Part shown: positions 60,653 through 64,000 of the stretch, one piece after another
Layout of the letters: each line of letters starts with the position of its first letter
How positions within the stretch are numbered: the stretch's first letter is position 1
Assembly (NCBI GenBank): GCA_963663735.2
Contig: CAXXHN010000002.1
Span: 1,178,001-1,242,000 of the forward strand
Source of the DNA: G963663735 sp963663735
GTDB lineage: Bacteria; Acidobacteriota; UBA6911; RPQK01; JAPXNP01
Length of the DNA: 64,000 bases
Direction of reading: 5' to 3'
Notes under the pieces: model-generated
Database searches by the model: none
Told to the model about the DNA's origin: nothing
The model's input: the letters and a program-made list of their open reading frames with translations, nothing else
Translations under genes and position numbers: made by a program

Positions 60653-60910
60653 TTATTCTTTGGTTGGATTTTGACTTTTTTCAGGTGCGGTTATTTCCTG
60701 GGCAGGATCTTCGATGGACTGAGAATCCTCTAGAACAGCTGCACCAGAGGCGCTCCCGTCTTCACTGAAGTAAGAACCATCCAGAACTGATCTGGGTACC
60801 AGGAATATAAAGAGAAGAATGAGGATACATAGGATGTCGTACTGCCACCCTCCCCTACGGTAACGCCAGAATATTATTCTACTGATCTTCTTGATCACTC
60901 CATCGGACAT
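60653..60910 (-). CDS. 85-residue single-TM protein between LolD-like and LolA genes
   Basis: A short basic N-terminus (IIFWRYRRGGWQYD) precedes one membrane segment (ILCILILLFIFLVP, ~27-40) and a ~45-residue acidic tail rich in Glu, Asp, Ser and Pro. By the positive-inside rule the tail is periplasmic. The start lies 1 nt after the ATPase stop, so it is translationally coupled. I recognise no family, and the context suggests an accessory part of the lipoprotein or lipid release complex. Confidence 0.72.
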   Translation of the reverse strand: MSDGVIKKISRIIFWRYRRGGWQYDILCILILLFIFLVPRSVLDGSYFSEDGSASGAAVLEDSQSIEDPAQEITAPEKSQNPTKE

Positions 60911-60911
60911 A

Positions 60912-61652
60912 CTAAATCCTCTGCGGTTCTACTGCGTAATAAACGTTTTTCCTTCTATTCAGGATTTTGCCGTCCTTCATATCGAGAATTCTACCTGCTA
61001 TGCTGGCGGCTGAAGATTCATGCGTAATCATCACAATGGTCTGATTATACTGTTCATTCAGGCCCTGCAGCATATCCAGAACCATCTGAGAATTCTCTGA
61101 ATCCAGGTTCCCGGTAGGTTCATCAGCCAACAATATTGCAGGTTTATTTACTACTGCCCTGGCAATTGCCACCCGCTGTTGTTCCCCACCGGAAAGCTCA
61201 GATGGCTTATGCGAAAGCTTGGCTTCCAGCCCCAGGAGCCCCAGGATCTCCCTGATTCTCCCATCCTCACTGATGCTTTCCCCATGGATCTGGCGAGCCA
61301 GATTAATATTTCCCTCAGCTGTCAGGGTGGGCAAAAGATTGAAACGTTGAAATACAAAACCTATTTTTTTGCGGCGGATTTCTGTGCGCCTGGCGTCACT
61401 CACCCCGCCCAGGTTAACCCCATCAATCAGGACTTTCCCTGAAGTCGGGGTTAAAAGTCCTCCCAGCAAATGAAGCAAGGTTGATTTTCCGCAGCCGCTG
61501 GGTCCCATTACAGCAACGAATTCCCCTGGCTTCACCGTCATGTCAATACCCTGAAGGGCGGGAACCATCACTTTCCCAACCCGGTACATCATCTTGAGAT
61601 TTTCCGTCGCTACGATGTCCCTCTGCTGGCACATTCCTATAGTTTTATTCAT
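60912..61652 (-). CDS. lolD: LolD/MacB-type ABC transporter ATPase
   Basis: A 246-residue ATPase of the LolD/MacB group. Walker A is GPSGCGKST, the Q-loop FVFQRFNLLPTLTA, signature LSGGEQQRVAIARA and Walker B ILLADEPTGNLD. The NLLPTLTAxxNI stretch is characteristic of this group, which powers mechanotransmission and not classical import. It overlaps the permease gene by 8 nt. Lol function is favoured over macrolide export by the neighbouring lolA. Confidence 0.88.
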   Translation of the reverse strand: MNKTIGMCQQRDIVATENLKMMYRVGKVMVPALQGIDMTVKPGEFVAVMGPSGCGKSTLLHLLGGLLTPTSGKVLIDGVNLGGVSDARRTEIRRKKIGFVFQRFNLLPTLTAEGNINLARQIHGESISEDGRIREILGLLGLEAKLSHKPSELSGGEQQRVAIARAVVNKPAILLADEPTGNLDSENSQMVLDMLQGLNEQYNQTIVMITHESSAASIAGRILDMKDGKILNRRKNVYYAVEPQRI

Positions 61653-62736
61653 ATCCTAGTGCTCTAACTGGATCCAGTTGGGCGGCCTTGACTGAAGGGT
61701 AGGCTGCGCCTAAAACCCCTCCGGTTACTGCCATCAATATAGCTGCTAAATACCAATACCCAGGTATGTCTATGGGCATGGTCGGAAAAGCTAAAATAAT
61801 AAGCCGTATTGCGATGAATGTCAAAATATATCCAAGTATTATACCAAGAACACAGATTAAGATAGACTCTTTAAGTATCATCTGGACAATATAACTCTTG
61901 GAAGCTCCAAGAGATTTCAGTATCCCTATTTCCCTTGTTCTTTCGGTGATTGTACTATACATCGCCAGTAAAATAATCAAAAAACTTATGACTACCGAGA
62001 GAAAAACAATCGCTGAAAGAAACTCCTTAAACACCGGGGTGCTGGAGGCCATAATTTCACTGAGTTCGGTAGTTTTGGTTATTTTGTAAAACTTCATCCT
62101 GTCCTTGAGCCTGACAAATACTTCATCAAGATCATATCCGTCCTTGACCCGTGCAAAAAACATGGATGCCTTGCCAATTGTGCCATTCATTTCCTGCAGT
62201 TTTTCCAGGGGAATCAGGACCCTGGCTGCCGTTCCCTGTTCAAAAATTCCGGATACAGTAAACTTATTGCCGAGGATCTCCAATTCGTCTCCCACTGAAA
62301 CATGCCTCGAACTGGCATAAATGGTATCGACGATAAGTTCATTATTATTTTCAAAATATCTTCCCCTTACAATTTTCAGGGATTTGTTCACCTTGGCAAA
62401 ACTCTCCAGGTCGATACCAAAAACCAGGTGAAACTCCTCGGCCAGAAATTTAACCAATACCGGAGTGGCACAATCGATTCCTTCGATTTCCTCTACCGGT
62501 TTCCTGATACCGACTGGCATGGTACCGCTGCTTAAAGCCAGAAAAAGAGAGGAGTCCGGAGGCTGGATCATGAAATCCCCTCCCACATTCCTGGTCCTCT
62601 CAGCTGAAGAGTTCAGCTGGCCATAGGTCAGGCCAACACTTACAAGAATCAGTACAACGCCAACCGAAATGGCTAAAACGCTGACAATCGTCCTGGTTGG
62701 CCTTTGGATAAGACTCGAATATGTATGCTTGATCAT
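61645..62736 (-). CDS. LolC/MacB-type ABC transporter permease (FtsX domain)
   Basis: A 363-residue inner-membrane permease. One N-terminal membrane helix (TIVSVLAISVGVVLILVSVG) precedes a ~200-residue periplasmic MacB-like domain. Three C-terminal membrane helices form the FtsX domain (FLSVVISFLIILLAMYSTIT; REIGILKSLGASKSYIVQMI). Only one permease gene is present, so the complex may be a homodimer, unlike LolC/LolE heterodimers. It lies between the DUF4292-like lipoprotein and the ATPase. Confidence 0.88.
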   Translation of the reverse strand: MIKHTYSSLIQRPTRTIVSVLAISVGVVLILVSVGLTYGQLNSSAERTRNVGGDFMIQPPDSSLFLALSSGTMPVGIRKPVEEIEGIDCATPVLVKFLAEEFHLVFGIDLESFAKVNKSLKIVRGRYFENNNELIVDTIYASSRHVSVGDELEILGNKFTVSGIFEQGTAARVLIPLEKLQEMNGTIGKASMFFARVKDGYDLDEVFVRLKDRMKFYKITKTTELSEIMASSTPVFKEFLSAIVFLSVVISFLIILLAMYSTITERTREIGILKSLGASKSYIVQMILKESILICVLGIILGYILTFIAIRLIILAFPTMPIDIPGYWYLAAILMAVTGGVLGAAYPSVKAAQLDPVRALGYE

Positions 62737-62763
62737 TATAAAAACACTCTATCCCTGATAGTA

Positions 62764-63663
62764 CTATTCAGAATTTTCTTCCTCAACCCTGATCAATTCC
62801 GCGCCTGGAGGCTTAGGCACCACAAAAACACTTGCTTTAAGTTCCCGGTTAAGACTCACACTGTCTGTTTCTATTTCAAAATCAATTGAATACTTATCAA
62901 GCGGGCGGTTAATTCTAACAGTTGTTGGCACCATTCTGTCTGCAACCGGGACTGAAGGTCCGTATTCGATATCACTTACTACCCTGGAATCCTGGAAATA
63001 CTGTTGCTTTCGGACCTGCAGGGAGCTTCTCTCAATCCAAATCTTGCGATGAAGGGTAAGTCTCGAAGATCCGGGTGAACGCGCCAGGACCACTAACACA
63101 TAATAACGAAAGATCCCATCATCTTCTTCTTCAAAATAGTAATTAATACCGGTTTGATCTAATTCAACTGCCTCAATCATAATTCCCTGAAGGAAATGGG
63201 AAGGCCGGGCGTTATAAACTGGATTATCAACTTCCCGCGCAATCTCAGCAGGGCCGGTAACATATTGATTCTTCGAAGGAATCCATATCTGGAACACATT
63301 CCCGGTAGATGCCATGGTTAAAACCGATGATTTGGTAAGAGGATTAAGAATGTTCACAAAAATGGAATCAGGCCGTTTTGCAACCAGGTAGCCATTGGCT
63401 TTGCGGTATTTTTCGAAATATCCGTCTTCCAATGAACCCCCCGTCAGTTCTACATTGAATCTGGGTACTGCAATAGAATCAATGCCGGCATAATTGATGT
63501 TAATCAGATCCATCAGTTCCGCTTCGGTAGCTACCTTTGCCTGCAGATAGGTTTCGGGAGCCTTGACCTTTTCTTTTTCCCTGACTGCGCCACAGCCTGT
63601 GACCAGTACAGGAAAAACCAATAATAGTCCAATCAGCGGCAAAGATTTAATACTATTTTTCAT
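62764..63663 (-). CDS. LolB/DUF4292-like lipoprotein
   Basis: A 299-residue lipoprotein: signal and lipobox LVTGC (Cys near residue 24), then a LolA/LolB-type beta fold. 'SLEDGYFEKYRKANGYLVAK', 'RPDSIFVNILNPLTKS' and 'VFQIWIPSKNQYVTG' resemble DUF4292 proteins. Such proteins are proposed to be LolB-like lipoprotein receptors, an assignment made from fold and context. Its ATG overlaps the stop of the VTT gene by 4 nt (ATGA), and the permease gene follows 27 nt later. Confidence 0.78.
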   Translation of the reverse strand: MKNSIKSLPLIGLLLVFPVLVTGCGAVREKEKVKAPETYLQAKVATEAELMDLININYAGIDSIAVPRFNVELTGGSLEDGYFEKYRKANGYLVAKRPDSIFVNILNPLTKSSVLTMASTGNVFQIWIPSKNQYVTGPAEIAREVDNPVYNARPSHFLQGIMIEAVELDQTGINYYFEEEDDGIFRYYVLVVLARSPGSSRLTLHRKIWIERSSLQVRKQQYFQDSRVVSDIEYGPSVPVADRMVPTTVRINRPLDKYSIDFEIETDSVSLNRELKASVFVVPKPPGAELIRVEEENSE

Positions 63664-64000
63664 GCTTTTTTCCCCGCCAGTTTTCTGAATCCCACCCAGG
63701 AAATAAAACCGGTTGCCAGCATAATTATTAGTATAACACCCACCTGCTGTATATGTTCCTCCATGAACAACCTAATTGGTTCTCCGTACATCACCGCCAG
63801 TGAACCCCAGATCAGATACCTTACTGTCCGGCCGCAGGCAACAGCCAGAACAAATCTCCAAAAGGGTACCTTAAACAGTCCAGCTGAAAAGACAAAAACT
63901 TTAAATGGCGTTGGAGGAGGAAGAAAAGAAGGGACCATTACTGCCCACAAACCCCATTTCTGGTAGGCATTCCTGAATTTATTTACCTTTTCTCCCGACA
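63660..64000 (-). CDS. VTT/SNARE-associated (DedA-like) membrane protein, partial
   Basis: The frame is open to the right window edge, so only about 113 C-terminal codons are visible. KFRNAYQKWGLWAVMVPSFL, then PPPTPFKVFVFSAGLFKVP and the F-x-W-x-F-V-L-A-V-A-C-G-R stretch match the VTT domain of YqaA/DedA-type proteins. A last membrane helix (VGVILIIMLATGFISWVGF) ends the protein. Members act in lipid scrambling or envelope homeostasis, which fits the lipid and lipoprotein gene set downstream. The start codon lies outside the window. Confidence 0.8.
   Translation of the reverse strand, partial: SGEKVNKFRNAYQKWGLWAVMVPSFLPPPTPFKVFVFSAGLFKVPFWRFVLAVACGRTVRYLIWGSLAVMYGEPIRLFMEEHIQQVGVILIIMLATGFISWVGFRKLAGKKA

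Noticed and set aside
1..64000. tRNA/rRNA genes, CRISPR arrays, insertion sequences, prophage
   Set aside because: I scanned the intergenic regions by eye and saw no T-arm-like tRNA ends, regularly spaced direct repeats, transposase motifs or phage genes.

Overview
The window looks like the chromosome of a Gram-negative (diderm) bacterium of Acidobacteriota type, possibly an uncultured relative such as Aminicenantes. The evidence is a very large Oar-like TonB-dependent receptor with an N-terminal carboxypeptidase-regulatory domain, outer-membrane biogenesis genes (BamD-like, Mla, Lol-like), secreted metalloprotease and alpha-L-fucosidase genes, and moderate GC content. The taxonomic placement is inference, since there is no rRNA gene in the window. 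I found no tRNA, rRNA, CRISPR array, insertion sequence or phage gene.

Layout. 1-10.3 kb: the C-terminal part of a secreted beta-module protein, an APC permease, a small methyltransferase, a Tat-exported Gfo/Idh/MocA oxidoreductase and the 1218-residue TonB receptor, with long repeat-bearing spacers between them. 10.5-15.0 kb (minus strand): an S4 RNA-binding protein, a small membrane protein, a secreted matrixin-type metalloprotease and its small secreted partner. 15.3-20.3 kb (plus): an overlapping glycan cluster of a methyltransferase with a C-terminal beta domain, a GT2-GT4 fusion glycosyltransferase, and a protein made of three tandem GT9-like half-domains. 20.5-23.9 kb (minus): leuB, apbC/mrp and a secreted TonB-C-like protein. 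24.2-25.9 kb: gcvT-gcvH. 26.1-31.0 kb (minus): scpA-scpB, rluB, ribE, a secreted unknown, and ribB with a degenerate GTP cyclohydrolase II domain. 31.3-35.2 kb: a saccharopine-dehydrogenase-like gene, then trpS, an M50 protease and a coiled-coil protein on the minus strand. 35.3-42.4 kb (plus): a BASS transporter, hemX-hemA-hemC-hemD, and a lipoprotein amidohydrolase. 42.4-48.1 kb: two GH29 fucosidases around an AzgA-type purine permease and a class V aminotransferase. 48.5-55.9 kb (minus): a long housekeeping run def-fmt-rsmB-PASTA protein-rpe-bamD-response regulator-ftsY. 56.1-59.7 kb (plus): mlaE-mlaF-mlaD and a CDP-alcohol phosphatidyltransferase. 59.9-64.0 kb (minus): a Lol-like set of VTT membrane protein (cut by the window edge), LolB/DUF4292-like lipoprotein, LolC-like permease, LolD-like ATPase, an 85-residue one-TM protein and LolA.

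How the parts fit. The last 8 kb reads as an envelope lipid and lipoprotein trafficking hub: Mla-type transport with phospholipid head-group synthesis converges on a compact Lol-like set containing an uncharacterised one-TM protein. The MlaD is unusual in that its MCE domain appears to be split by a coiled-coil insertion. The other strong candidates for something undescribed are the three-fold GT9-like repeat protein of the glycan cluster, and a family of ~105-residue beta modules shared by two large secreted proteins. Two interspersed repeat families sit mostly between convergent genes.
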